Positions 35,037 through 44,787 of a stretch of DNA of 64,000 nt are shown here, in pieces (the first letter of the stretch is position 1; the number at the start of each line of letters is the position of its first letter). Below the pieces are notes generated by a model. It worked only from the letters and a program-made list of their open reading frames with translations, was not told the DNA's origin and ran no database searches. The position numbers and the translations under genes are program-made. Source of the stretch: Paenibacillus nuruki. GTDB lineage: Bacteria > Bacillota > Bacilli > Paenibacillales > Paenibacillaceae. The stretch covers positions 62,001 to 126,000 of the forward strand of contig NZ_MDER01000034.1 in the NCBI RefSeq assembly GCF_001721045.1. Reading direction: 5' to 3'.

Positions 35037-35084
35037 CAGCCGCAAGCATAGATGAGTGATCATCTAAGTGTTGCGGCTTTTGTA
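35037..35084 (+). terminator. Terminator of the 40-aa gene
   Basis: The outer stem AGCCGCAA / TTGCGGCT encloses a second pairing ATGA/TCAT and is followed by TTTTG. It separates the small gene from msrA. Confidence 0.8.
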
Positions 35085-35152
35085 ATGCTTTCTAAACATA
35101 CGTATAATGAAGATATATTTAACCTACTCATACACAGAAGGGGATTATGTAC

Positions 35153-35683
35153 ATGTCAGAATTACAAAAAGCTACATTTGCCGGAGGATGTTTCTGGTGC
35201 ATGGTTACTCCATTCGAAGAATTACCAGGTATTCATGGAATCGTATCTGGATATACAGGTGGACATATCAAAAATCCAACGTACGAACAAGTCAAAACAG
35301 GCAATACCGGTCATTATGAAGTCGTTGAAATTACATTTGATCCGTCATTATTTGCTTACGAGAAATTGTTAGAATTGTACTGGCCACAGACCGATCCAAC
35401 CGATGATGGCGGACAGTTCCAAGATCGTGGAACACAGTATCGTACCGCTATTTTTTATCATAATGAAGAACAGCAAGAATTAGCACTTCAGTCCAAAGTA
35501 GAACTGGCAGCAAGTGGTCGATTTACACAACCGATTGTCACTGAAATTTTGCCTGCATCTGTGTTCTATCCTGCTGAAGAATATCATCAAGATTATCACA
35601 AAAAGAATCCAAAACATTATAAAGAAGATCGTGAGCAATCCGGTCGGGACGAATTTATTGATAGCAACTGGCAACAGTCTTAA
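35153..35683 (+). CDS. msrA: Peptide-methionine (S)-S-oxide reductase MsrA, 176 aa
   Basis: It reduces methionine-S-sulfoxide in proteins and free methionine. The catalytic motif GCFWC lies at residues 12-16, with Cys13 as nucleophile. GYTGG near residue 36 and the [23 protein letters not shown] block are family-typical. Unlike some MsrAs it has no Cys near the C-terminus, so resolution probably uses Cys16 or thioredoxin directly. ATG 35153 has AAGGGG nine bases upstream; the ATG two codons earlier is too close to it. msrB is not fused or adjacent. Confidence 0.95.
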   Translation: MSELQKATFAGGCFWCMVTPFEELPGIHGIVSGYTGGHIKNPTYEQVKTGNTGHYEVVEITFDPSLFAYEKLLELYWPQTDPTDDGGQFQDRGTQYRTAIFYHNEEQQELALQSKVELAASGRFTQPIVTEILPASVFYPAEEYHQDYHKKNPKHYKEDREQSGRDEFIDSNWQQS

Positions 35684-35710
35684 AATAGCAAGAGTAGAGG
35701 AGAATAGATA

Positions 35711-36481
35711 ATGAAAAAGTTACGTTCACTGTTTGGTAAAAAGTCAGATGACACGAATGAATCTCATGAAGAGTCTACACCAAAGACTTCCACTTCTCCA
35801 ACAGAGTCTGCTACAGAACCACAGAAAGTGAATCTAGCCAATCCTGAATTTCAAGAAATGGATCGGTTGCGTGAATTGTTTCAACAAGAGAAATTTAGTG
35901 AAGTTTTGCAAGAAGTTGAACCTTATCGTTCCTCTCTAGATACGTATGTGGTGAAAGAAGCGTATGGTTTGACTGCTTTGTCTTATTTTCGATTAGAGCA
36001 ATATGAACAAGCACGAGCTACATTTGAATGGTTATGCAATGAGTATGGAGATATCAATGATTGGTTTAATTTAATGACTTCGGCTATTCTGGCAGGTAAA
36101 ATCGATCAGGGCATGGAAGCTTATACACAAGCCAAAGAATTACGTGCACACGCTGAAAATGATGAAGGTGTACCTATTCCGCAGATGATGTACTATGCTT
36201 GCCGTGCACTTGCAGATGCTAAGGAATATGATCGTGCATTTAAAGTATTAAATGAATTAGTTGATATCCATAAGCAACTTCATATTACAGATGATACGTT
36301 CTTATATATGCGTGGAGTGCCTATGTTACCTCATACGATGGAAGCCGCCAAAATTATTTTAACAGCTCGCAAAGATAAAATGGATATTGATACATGGTTT
36401 GCGATGTTAGATGCTTCGCTGGATGAAGAAGGCAGAGAAATAGCACGACAGACCAAACAGCAAATTATAGCTGTTCAATAA
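35711..36481 (+). CDS. TPR-like protein, 256 aa
   Basis: A basic N-terminal stretch (KKLRSLFGKK) and a Ser/Thr/Glu-rich linker to about residue 42 lead to helical repeats of TPR character (FQQEKFSEVLQEVEP, ALSYFRLEQYEQARATFEWL, AILAGKIDQGMEAYTQAKEL). No enzyme motif is visible. GAGGAG precedes the ATG. It lies 27 bases after msrA and 13 before the Nudix gene, so it is in the middle of an operon 35,153-37,714. Probably a protein-interaction adaptor. Confidence 0.8.
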   Translation: MKKLRSLFGKKSDDTNESHEESTPKTSTSPTESATEPQKVNLANPEFQEMDRLRELFQQEKFSEVLQEVEPYRSSLDTYVVKEAYGLTALSYFRLEQYEQARATFEWLCNEYGDINDWFNLMTSAILAGKIDQGMEAYTQAKELRAHAENDEGVPIPQMMYYACRALADAKEYDRAFKVLNELVDIHKQLHITDDTFLYMRGVPMLPHTMEAAKIILTARKDKMDIDTWFAMLDASLDEEGREIARQTKQQIIAVQ

Positions 36482-36494
36482 GGAGCAAAGGTGG

Positions 36495-36989
36495 ATGAGC
36501 TATATCACTGAACTAAGAGCAGTTGTAGGAAGCAGACCTCTTATTATGGCTGGTGCTACTGTTATATTAGTAAATGATCAACAACAGATCCTTTTGCAAA
36601 AGCGTGTAGATAATCATTGCTGGGGATTACCCGGTGGAAGTATGGAACTTGGCGAGACATTAGAACAAGTCGCTAAGCGAGAACTAGAAGAAGAAACAGG
36701 TTTGGTAGCTGTGCATTTGCAGCTACTGGATATCTTCTCCGGCCCTGATCTATATTATCAATATCCGCATGGGGATGAAGTCTATAATGTTGTAGCAGCT
36801 TACGTATGTAGAGAGTATACAGGTTCACTTCAAGCGCAATGTTCTGAAGTCCAAGAATTACAATTTTTTGACCTTTTTGTATTACCACAGATGATCAATC
36901 CACCTGATCGTCCTATTATTCAATCTTTTACGCAATCATTTCTAGGAAGTGATCGTGATGCTGTCACCGAAAGGAATCCAAACGATTGA
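36495..36989 (+). CDS. Nudix hydrolase, 164 aa
   Basis: It hydrolyses a nucleoside-diphosphate-linked substrate. The Nudix box GGSMELGETLEQVAKRELEE followed by ETGL fits GX5EX7REUXEEXGU exactly. The Nudix domain spans about 16-140; substrate is not predictable. AAGGAG precedes the ATG closely. The stop overlaps the TTG start of the lipoprotein gene (TTGA). Confidence 0.92.
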   Translation: MSYITELRAVVGSRPLIMAGATVILVNDQQQILLQKRVDNHCWGLPGGSMELGETLEQVAKRELEEETGLVAVHLQLLDIFSGPDLYYQYPHGDEVYNVVAAYVCREYTGSLQAQCSEVQELQFFDLFVLPQMINPPDRPIIQSFTQSFLGSDRDAVTERNPND

Positions 36990-37714
36990 AAAAAACCATT
37001 ATCGTATTGTTGCTTATTGTATTGGTTGGATGTGAAAATCAGTCTACTCCCACACAACCGGTAACAGCTAAAGTCATTCGAACACCTGATCGACCTGTAA
37101 CCAATACTACTGAGGCACCCACTTCAGAAAAAGGATTAACCACAGATCTGATCGAACAGTATGAAGCCAAAGAAGCTACAAAAAAAGCGAAAAAACAACA
37201 GAAAATGATCCAATTACATGTTGTACCGAATACCGATGCTGAATATCAAAAGTTACAAGCACAGACATGGGATAATATCGTTATCGCGAAAGTGAATATA
37301 AATCAGCAAAAAGTAAGTACCGTGCGAACATGGATCGATCATTATCGTAATGGACAGTTCAAAGAACAAATGCTGTATAACAATTTTGCTATTCCAGACG
37401 GAGAAAAAGAAATGTCGATTAGCTCTTATTCTAAAAGAGAAGATAATCGCCATGAGACGGTTGTGATTATGATTCAAGTGGGATTAAATTCTACCAGCTT
37501 AGAGTATACATATCTTCCAGTACATGCTTCTACATCCATGTCGAGTACCTTGTTGGATCAGCGATCAATTCCGATCAATACGACGGTTGATCTTTCTATG
37601 CGTGTCAACAATGATGGTCAACACACTATGACAAGTAGCAATCTAGCTGAAACGATCAAAAATAACAAAGAAGTATTTGTGTTACGTGCCAAATGGGTGG
37701 GGTTGTCCAAATGA
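36986..37714 (+). CDS. Lipoprotein of unknown function, 242 aa
   Basis: The signal peptide ends with the lipobox VLVGC (Cys16), then a Thr/Pro-rich linker, a short charged helix (EAKEATKKAKKQQK) and a mostly beta C-terminal domain without a recognised family. The start is a TTG that overlaps the Nudix stop by four bases, with AAAGGA ten bases upstream. This arrangement points to translational coupling and low-level expression. Confidence 0.75.
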   Translation: MKKTIIVLLLIVLVGCENQSTPTQPVTAKVIRTPDRPVTNTTEAPTSEKGLTTDLIEQYEAKEATKKAKKQQKMIQLHVVPNTDAEYQKLQAQTWDNIVIAKVNINQQKVSTVRTWIDHYRNGQFKEQMLYNNFAIPDGEKEMSISSYSKREDNRHETVVIMIQVGLNSTSLEYTYLPVHASTSMSSTLLDQRSIPINTTVDLSMRVNNDGQHTMTSSNLAETIKNNKEVFVLRAKWVGLSK

Positions 37715-37801
37715 ATCATTCCCACCTATAATGAACAAGTCATCCGTAGAACGATGATGTAGAGGGGTTATTTATATTTTAGACAGAAAAGAGATGATCG
37801 T

Positions 37802-38539
37802 ATGGCGTTAAACAATCCAGCACTTAGTGAAAAAGCATTTTCGGATTTTAAAGAAAGTGATTTTAAAGCAGGAGCAATGACGGTTGGCGGTACTGTTGGA
37901 AAAACAATGGTACTTCTTGCTTTGCTAATGGTTGCAGCAGTGTACACATGGTATTTGTATTATCAAGGACAAGATGTGACTGGTTTTCTGATCGTAGGTT
38001 TGATCGGTAGTCTGGTGACTTCGCTAATTACTATTTTTTTCAAAAGAGCAGCCTTTGTAACAGCACCTTTATATGTGATTTTGAATGGACTGATGTTAGG
38101 TGCGATTTCAGCATGGACCGATTATAGTTATCCGGGAATTGTTATCAATGCGATTCTGATTACGGTAGGGACATTATTCTTGATGCTAGCTATTTATACA
38201 TTACGTATTATCAAAGTCACACCAGGATTTGCGCTAGGTATCGTGATTTGTACGGCTTCAATTGCACTTGTTTATCTGATTGATATTATTTTAGGATTTT
38301 TTGGAATCAGTGTACCGTTTATTCATGAAACTGGTTGGATCGGTATCGGGATTAGCTTATTTATCGTAGCGATTGCTGCACTGAACTTATTGCTAGACTT
38401 TCACTTCATTGAGACTGAAGCTCAATCAGGTGCACCTAAGTATATGGAATGGTATGCAGCCTTTGGTCTAATGGTGACCTTGATCTGGTTGTATATGGAA
38501 ATTCTGCGTTTGTTATCTAAGCTGAATAGTCGTAACTAA
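37802..38539 (+). CDS. Bax inhibitor-1/YccA-family membrane protein, 245 aa
   Basis: Seven hydrophobic segments occur between about residues 31 and 240, preceded by a polar N-terminus. The family pattern is a long helix array ending with an acidic-pair-containing segment (DFHFIETEAQSGAPKYMEWY, about 200-220). In Bacillus the relative YetJ is a pH-sensitive calcium leak channel; the same role here is inference. The ribosome site is weak (AGAGATG). Confidence 0.85.
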   Translation: MALNNPALSEKAFSDFKESDFKAGAMTVGGTVGKTMVLLALLMVAAVYTWYLYYQGQDVTGFLIVGLIGSLVTSLITIFFKRAAFVTAPLYVILNGLMLGAISAWTDYSYPGIVINAILITVGTLFLMLAIYTLRIIKVTPGFALGIVICTASIALVYLIDIILGFFGISVPFIHETGWIGIGISLFIVAIAALNLLLDFHFIETEAQSGAPKYMEWYAAFGLMVTLIWLYMEILRLLSKLNSRN

Positions 38540-38571
38540 TCTACAGTATATTCGTTATAGTCTATTCATCA

Positions 38572-38607
38572 TGCCTTGTTCCTAATTATAGGAGCAAGGC
38601 TTTTTGT
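38572..38607 (+). terminator. Rho-independent terminator
   Basis: Stem GCCTTG(T)TCCT / AGGA(G)CAAGGC with a six-base loop, followed by TTTTTG. Confidence 0.88.
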
Positions 38608-38714
38608 ATTATACCTTGAATGAAATCGGGAAGACCCTTATACTAAATCAAACTTATTATCGTTATCCCATATAAAAGCATCATAATCCCTATAATCAAA
38701 GGAGTGTTATATCT

Positions 38715-39179
38715 ATGGTTCGTATAGAACAAGTTCTACCTACTGATCAGCATTTGAGAAGATTAATTCAGGCATTAGATGAAGATCTACTACAGCGGTA
38801 TGATGAAGAAAATATTTATACAATTGATCTGGATCATCCTGATACCCTTAAAACTACTTTTATGGTGGCTTATGTAGATGATACACCAGCAGGTTGTGGT
38901 GCTATTCGTTCATTGGATGCAGACAGTGTAGAATTGAAACGATTTTTCGTCGACTCTACATATCGTAGACAAGGGATTGCTGGTAAAATGCTACAAGCAT
39001 TAGAGCAGAGAGCGATTGAACAGGGTTGTCAATGGATTCGCTTGGAGACAGGTGCAGAACAATTTGAAGCGACAGCTTTTTACGAACGCAATGGTTATTA
39101 TCGTATTCCTGTCTTTGCGGATTATAAAGATGATGGTATTAGTTTATGTTATGAGAAAAAGCTTGATTTGGATAAATAA
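38715..39179 (+). CDS. GNAT-family N-acetyltransferase, 154 aa
   Basis: Acetyl-CoA-binding motif A is present as LKRFFVDSTYRRQGIAGKML, with R-R-Q-G-I-A. The later segment GAEQFEATAFYERNGYYRIP is typical of the YitH/PhnO-like small acetyltransferases. AAGGAG lies ten bases upstream of the ATG. It stands alone between the Bax-inhibitor and phytase genes. Acceptor unknown. Confidence 0.9.
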   Translation: MVRIEQVLPTDQHLRRLIQALDEDLLQRYDEENIYTIDLDHPDTLKTTFMVAYVDDTPAGCGAIRSLDADSVELKRFFVDSTYRRQGIAGKMLQALEQRAIEQGCQWIRLETGAEQFEATAFYERNGYYRIPVFADYKDDGISLCYEKKLDLDK

Positions 39180-39194
39180 ATACTATTCTAGCGC

Positions 39195-39211
39195 TTTACC
39201 TGAACTTTACA
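39195..39211 (+). promoter_or_regulatory. Candidate PhoP box before the phytase gene
   Basis: TTTACC-TGAAC-TTTACA: two PhoP half-sites (consensus TT(A/C/T)ACA) placed exactly 11 bases apart, as PhoP dimers require. Only two of the usual four repeats are convincing. Confidence 0.4.
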
Positions 39212-39284
39212 CAATACAGACTCCACGCTAACAATCATCGCCTATATTTAAATCGATGGGTATGACACGCCATACATAGCGTAA

Positions 39285-40706
<1,422 letters not shown>

Positions 40707-40765
40707 GGTATAGATGTATCGCTATACACTAATTTATTAAATAGTTGTAGGGTTTACTTCTACAC

Positions 40766-40812
40766 ATACAGACAAAAGTATCTTTCAAGATGCTGTTGTC
40801 TGTATTTTTTTA
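40766..40812 (+). terminator. Rho-independent terminator
   Basis: Outer stem ATACAGACA / TGTCTGTAT with internal ATCTT/AAGAT pairing and a U7 tail. It ends the phytase gene. Confidence 0.88.
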
Positions 40813-40883
40813 TATTATCTATACCCATTTCTCTTCAAAGCAGATATAATCTTCAAATATAAAAAAGATAGGAGTGAGTAACC

Positions 40884-41522
40884 GTGTGGGGAATCGAACA
40901 TTATTGGATTTTTATTTTGTCTAGTATTTTGCTCAATATAACACCGGGCAGTGATACGATTTATATTTTAAGTCGTAGTATTTTTCAAGGGAAAAAGGCA
41001 GGGATCATGTCAGTATATGGTATTGTCTCAGGTTCATTAGTACATACATTACTTGCGGGTCTTGGACTTTCTCTTATTCTTATGCAATCTGCGCTTGCTT
41101 TTAATATTGTTAAATGGATTGGGGCTGCCTATCTGATCTGGTTGGGTATTCGTTCGATTATGGCTCGGCACGAAGATAAACCATCGATGCAAGCTGTAGA
41201 GTCACAAAGCAATCGTAAAGTGTATTTGCAAGGCATGATGACCAATGTACTGAATCCCAAAGTTGCGCTGTTTTACTTAGCGTTTATCCCTCAATTTGTC
41301 AGCCCTGAACAGACGTATGGAGCAATTCCTTTTATCCTGCTCGGACTTACTTTTAGCACGACCGGGATACTATGGTGTATGTTATTGGTTCTGTTTTCTA
41401 GTAAAATGGCACAGCGTCTTCAATCCAGTCGTATCTCTACATATATGAACAAGATTACAGGTAGTATTTTTATATTATTAGGTCTGAATCTGTTACGTAC
41501 TTCGCGTAATGTTTCATCGTAA
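40884..41522 (+). CDS. LysE-family amino acid exporter, 212 aa
   Basis: This is a six-helix inner-membrane exporter. The family signature NITPGSDTIYILSRSI lies near the N-terminus, GAAYLIWLGIRSIMA in the third helix and NPKVALFYLAFIPQF in the middle. The GTG start has AGGAG about ten bases upstream. It is more likely an RhtB/YrhP-type exporter of small amino acids or homoserine lactones than a lysine exporter, but substrate cannot be read from sequence. Confidence 0.9.
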   Translation: MWGIEHYWIFILSSILLNITPGSDTIYILSRSIFQGKKAGIMSVYGIVSGSLVHTLLAGLGLSLILMQSALAFNIVKWIGAAYLIWLGIRSIMARHEDKPSMQAVESQSNRKVYLQGMMTNVLNPKVALFYLAFIPQFVSPEQTYGAIPFILLGLTFSTTGILWCMLLVLFSSKMAQRLQSSRISTYMNKITGSIFILLGLNLLRTSRNVSS

Positions 41523-41542
41523 TTCTTTATCATTTTGAAAAA

Positions 41543-41590
41543 AATAAAGCCGTCTCTACCTACATAGCATAGGAGAGATGGCTTTATTTG
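41543..41590. terminator. Bidirectional terminator between convergent genes
   Basis: Stem AAATAAAGCCGTCTCT / AGAGATGGCTTTATTT (one G-U) contains the stop codon of the minus-strand hydrolase gene in its outer arm. Confidence 0.88.
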
Positions 41591-42540
41591 GATGTAACGG
41601 GTTTAGTGGATAGGTGTTCATTGAGCCAATGAATCACATTTGCAGTCACTTCATCACGATTGGTATCATTTAGCGTCTCATGTCGGCTGTCTGAATACAA
41701 GTCGAGCTTCACATCTTCTAACCCTAACTGAAGATATTGTTGATACAACTGCTTGACCCCTTTACCGTATTGTCCGACAGGATCACGTTCGCCGCTAAAT
41801 AAATACACAGGCTTATTCGGTGGAATACGCTTCATATGATCGGGTTGATGAATCTCTAACAACAATTCAAAAAAGTGAACATAAAAACGAACAGAAGGTA
41901 ACTTCCCACAAAGTGGATCATTCATAAATAAAGATACTTCTTCAGGATCACGTGATAACCAATCAAACGTTTTACGTGGACGTGGGAGCCCTTTATTGTA
42001 TGAAGCAAACACAATGATATTTAACAATAGACTACGATGTACTTGTCCACGCAGTCGTTGCTGAAGATGAGCAATCTGCTTACCTACACGGAGTAGATTA
42101 CGCTTTCCATTTGTACCGGACAACATAAATCCATCATACAGATCAGGTTGCTCATACATCACCTTTTGAATAATAAATGAACCCATACTATGTCCCATAA
42201 TAAAAAGGGGTGTATTCGGATGATGATCTCGAATCCACTCAGATAATTGCATCACATTCTGAGTCATCCAATAAAATCCGTTATCTCCTGGATCGCCTAA
42301 ATATTCAGGCCCTGAAGCCGTTAATCCATGTCCACGTTGATCATGAGCATAGACTATAAATCCTTGCTCAGTTAGCGATTCTGCGAATCGTTTGTATCGT
42401 TTTGCAGTTTCAGACATGCCATGAGTAATCTGAACAATTCCGCGTAAAGGTCGATGATTCTGATCATCTTCTGGAAGCCATTCATATACATGGACAGCTA
42501 CATTTTCAGGATCAGTCATTTTAAATGTACGTTCTAGCAT
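41584..42540 (-). CDS. Alpha/beta hydrolase, lysophospholipase/monoacylglycerol-lipase type, 318 aa
   Basis: It cleaves acyl esters of lysophospholipids or monoglycerides. It has YAHDQRGHGLTA, the nucleophile motif GHSMGS (Ser near 116), the acid in LFSGERDPVGQYG and the His in DSRHETLND. These are features of the serine-aminopeptidase-S33/Pldb group. The frame is open ten codons further, but AAGGAGG lies before the ATG at 42540. A near-perfect inverted repeat lies just upstream of the ribosome site. No signal peptide. Confidence 0.9.
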   Translation of the reverse strand: MLERTFKMTDPENVAVHVYEWLPEDDQNHRPLRGIVQITHGMSETAKRYKRFAESLTEQGFIVYAHDQRGHGLTASGPEYLGDPGDNGFYWMTQNVMQLSEWIRDHHPNTPLFIMGHSMGSFIIQKVMYEQPDLYDGFMLSGTNGKRNLLRVGKQIAHLQQRLRGQVHRSLLLNIIVFASYNKGLPRPRKTFDWLSRDPEEVSLFMNDPLCGKLPSVRFYVHFFELLLEIHQPDHMKRIPPNKPVYLFSGERDPVGQYGKGVKQLYQQYLQLGLEDVKLDLYSDSRHETLNDTNRDEVTANVIHWLNEHLSTKPVTSK

Positions 42541-42561
42541 CGTATTCCTCCTTGCAAATAA

Positions 42562-42600
42562 CCTGTACAAATCTACATAATTGATGTAGATCTGTACAGG
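42562..42600 (-). terminator. Terminator of manA or operator of the hydrolase gene
   Basis: The 17-base arms CCTGTACAAATCTACAT and ATGTAGATCTGTACAGG pair fully in RNA with one G-U. On the minus strand UUAUUUGC follows. It lies between manA and the hydrolase ribosome site, so either role is possible. Confidence 0.65.
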
Positions 42601-42694
42601 TCTATTGTTGTCTGACTTGGAACCTATAATCTAACTAATGTTAACCATTTATTCCCATTATTGAATCAAAGCTAACTAGAACTGTTCTGTCTTT

Positions 42695-43663
42695 TTAAGG
42701 CAAATAAGAACGAATAACCGTGCAATGACCATCTAATGTGTAGTCGCCTAGATTAGCAGGTAATAAGAAACATTGTCCACCTTTGACAGGGACACTTTCA
42801 TTGCCCCATGCAATCGAACCTTCACCATCAGCGATGACTAGAATAGTAAAACTTTCTGCGGTTGTTGATAATGACCAAGCACCATCTACGACCCCTTTTT
42901 CAACAATAAAGTAAGGAGAAGCAGCGAGTTCTAACCATTCTCCAGCTGCAAGACCATCTGTTTTCATCGTCGTTGCGCCAGCGCCTTCATAAGCGATGAC
43001 ATTGAGTGAATCTTCAATATGGAGCTCACGAGGTTTACCATCTAATCCAGGACGATCATAATCGTATAAACGATACGTTGTATCTGAATTTTGTTGGATT
43101 TCAGCAACCAGTACTCCTGCGCACAAAGCATGTACAGTACCGGCAGGAATATAGAATGTATCGCCTGCTTCTACCGAAACCTCTTGCAATGTATCTGTAA
43201 TTTTATTATTCTCAATCGCTTCTGCTAAGGATTCACGAGTCACGCCTTCTTTAAGACCGTAAATGATCTTAGCACCAGGCTTCGCCGCAAGCACATACCA
43301 CATTTCTGTTTTACCGAGTTCCCCTTTAGGAAGCCCTGCATAATCATCTGTAGGATGAACCTGAACAGAAAGGTCGTCATTACAATCCAATAGTTTGATT
43401 AATAATGGAAAACGTCCGTTGACTTCAGATACACCTTTGGTGCCGAACCAATCGCGTCCGAATCGTTGTCCAAGTTCAGTTAAGCTTACACCATCTAATT
43501 CGCCACCGATAACAGAAGTGGTACCATTCGGGTGATCTGCGATCATCCAGCCTTCACCGATCACGCCTTCAGGAATATCCCAGCCAAATTGTTCAAGGGC
43601 ACGTCCGCCCCACACACGTTCTTTAAATTCCGGTTGAAATTGAAGCGGGTATGGATTAGTCAT
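42695..43663 (-). CDS. manA: Mannose-6-phosphate isomerase, class I, 322 aa
   Basis: It interconverts mannose-6-phosphate and fructose-6-phosphate with zinc. The chain opens LQFQPEFKERVWGGRALEQF, typical of Firmicute enzymes of about 315-320 residues. Zinc ligands are in SVQVHPTDDYA (about 95-105), the GKTEMWYVL Glu and the cupin GDTFYIPAGTVHAL (about 165-178). GGAGGAGAG precedes the ATG. No mannose transport genes are adjacent, so it may serve nucleotide-sugar synthesis. Confidence 0.95.
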   Translation of the reverse strand: MTNPYPLQFQPEFKERVWGGRALEQFGWDIPEGVIGEGWMIADHPNGTTSVIGGELDGVSLTELGQRFGRDWFGTKGVSEVNGRFPLLIKLLDCNDDLSVQVHPTDDYAGLPKGELGKTEMWYVLAAKPGAKIIYGLKEGVTRESLAEAIENNKITDTLQEVSVEAGDTFYIPAGTVHALCAGVLVAEIQQNSDTTYRLYDYDRPGLDGKPRELHIEDSLNVIAYEGAGATTMKTDGLAAGEWLELAASPYFIVEKGVVDGAWSLSTTAESFTILVIADGEGSIAWGNESVPVKGGQCFLLPANLGDYTLDGHCTVIRSYLP

Positions 43664-43748
43664 TATTATCTCTCCTCCAAGTGTAATAGGTATACAACTG
43701 TTCTATGTATCCCATGCCGTCTGTGTCTCTAAGCGGTCTGTTTCTATC

Positions 43749-44138
43749 TTAACGTGACGATTGGAAAAATTCCAGACGCTCTCCATCAGGACCACTAAAG
43801 AAAAAGTAGCGACTGCCATTAGGAAGAGTGGTAATCTCTGCATCTAATTCTTGCAAATTTAAGGCTTGAATTCGTACATATTCTTGTTCAATATCATCTA
43901 CTGCAAAAGCCACATGGTGTACCTTGCCTTCATTAGCGAGCTCACCTGTGTATCCTTCAACCAATTCGATTTCCGTTTGCGATTGATCTGGAAAAGCAAG
44001 AAAAGCGAGTTTGATATACTCATCGATATGTCCAGCATTTTCGAGATGTTTCAAACCAATAACATCTTCATAAAAAGCAATCGACACCTCGATCGATTTT
44101 ACCATAATACCTACATGCTCTAGTTTGCGTACAGCCAT
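43749..44138 (-). CDS. VOC-family protein, methylmalonyl-CoA-epimerase-like, 129 aa
   Basis: It is a single VOC fold with VRKLEHVGIMVKSIEVSIAF at the start, KVHHVAFAVDDIE in the middle and GPDGERLEFFQ at the end. These carry the His/Glu metal ligands expected of the epimerase/glyoxalase group. Substrate unknown; no methylmalonyl-CoA genes are near. ATG 44138 has AAGGAG upstream; the preceding TTG is not used. It lies 54 bases after mnmM on the same strand and may be read through from it. Confidence 0.88.
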   Translation of the reverse strand: MAVRKLEHVGIMVKSIEVSIAFYEDVIGLKHLENAGHIDEYIKLAFLAFPDQSQTEIELVEGYTGELANEGKVHHVAFAVDDIEQEYVRIQALNLQELDAEITTLPNGSRYFFFSGPDGERLEFFQSSR

Positions 44139-44192
44139 CAATACTCACTCCTTCAATATAATGTTACTTCCAATACAGCAGTGGATACTTAT

Positions 44193-44786
44193 TCATGGTG
44201 TTGATGATCCTTTTTTCTCAATCGCAATGAGATAAGGTGCATCTTGCCGTTGCAATTGTCGATAAATAATCGATTGTGCTACAGCGACAGGCAGAGAAGA
44301 AGCCCAATCTTGCACAGCCTTTGCTTCTTCTGCTCCGCCAGCATGTCCGGGATAGAGAACAATGGTGAGTATTCCCCGAATAGCTAATAAGTCAAAAGCA
44401 GAAGCCAAAGCCGTCAATGTAGACTCAGGTTCAGTAATAATACTCAGATCTCCTGTAGGCAGATACCCAAGATTGAACATGATCACTTGAATCTTACCAT
44501 GCTGAGCTTCAGGAATATACTGGCTCATTGTAGCATGACTATCCAGAATCAATTGCACAGAAGCAAGCTTAGCTTGGTCTTCCTTATCTAAACGCTCCTG
44601 TGTACGATCCAGTGCATCTTGTTGAATATCAAAGCTAAATACCTGTCCACGTCTTCCAGCGGCTTTAGCAAGCATCAGCGTGTCTACACCTGTGCCAGCA
44701 GTCGCATCAATCGCATAACCTGAATGAGCATCCAGACGTTCCAATACTAATTTATGAGCATAACTTAAAACAGACAGAAATCCCAT
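44193..44786 (-). CDS. mnmM: tRNA wobble-uridine methyltransferase MnmM (YtqB), 197 aa
   Basis: This is a Rossmann methyltransferase of the PF06962 (rRNA-methylase-like) family. The SAM site DATAGTGVDTLMLAKAAG lies at 27-44, and NLGYLPTGD is the family's modified NPPY-like motif. In Bacillus subtilis YtqB (MnmM) methylates nm5s2U to mnm5s2U at tRNA position 34. GGAGAG inside the end of the upstream gene is nine bases before the ATG; only one base separates the two genes. Confidence 0.9.
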   Translation of the reverse strand: MGFLSVLSYAHKLVLERLDAHSGYAIDATAGTGVDTLMLAKAAGRRGQVFSFDIQQDALDRTQERLDKEDQAKLASVQLILDSHATMSQYIPEAQHGKIQVIMFNLGYLPTGDLSIITEPESTLTALASAFDLLAIRGILTIVLYPGHAGGAEEAKAVQDWASSLPVAVAQSIIYRQLQRQDAPYLIAIEKKGSSTP

Positions 44787-44787
44787 A

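Noticed and set aside
35052-35372. Two plus-strand frames in other registers overlapping the start of msrA
   Set aside because: They lack ribosome sites and overlap the highly conserved MsrA catalytic region, which is plainly the coding frame.
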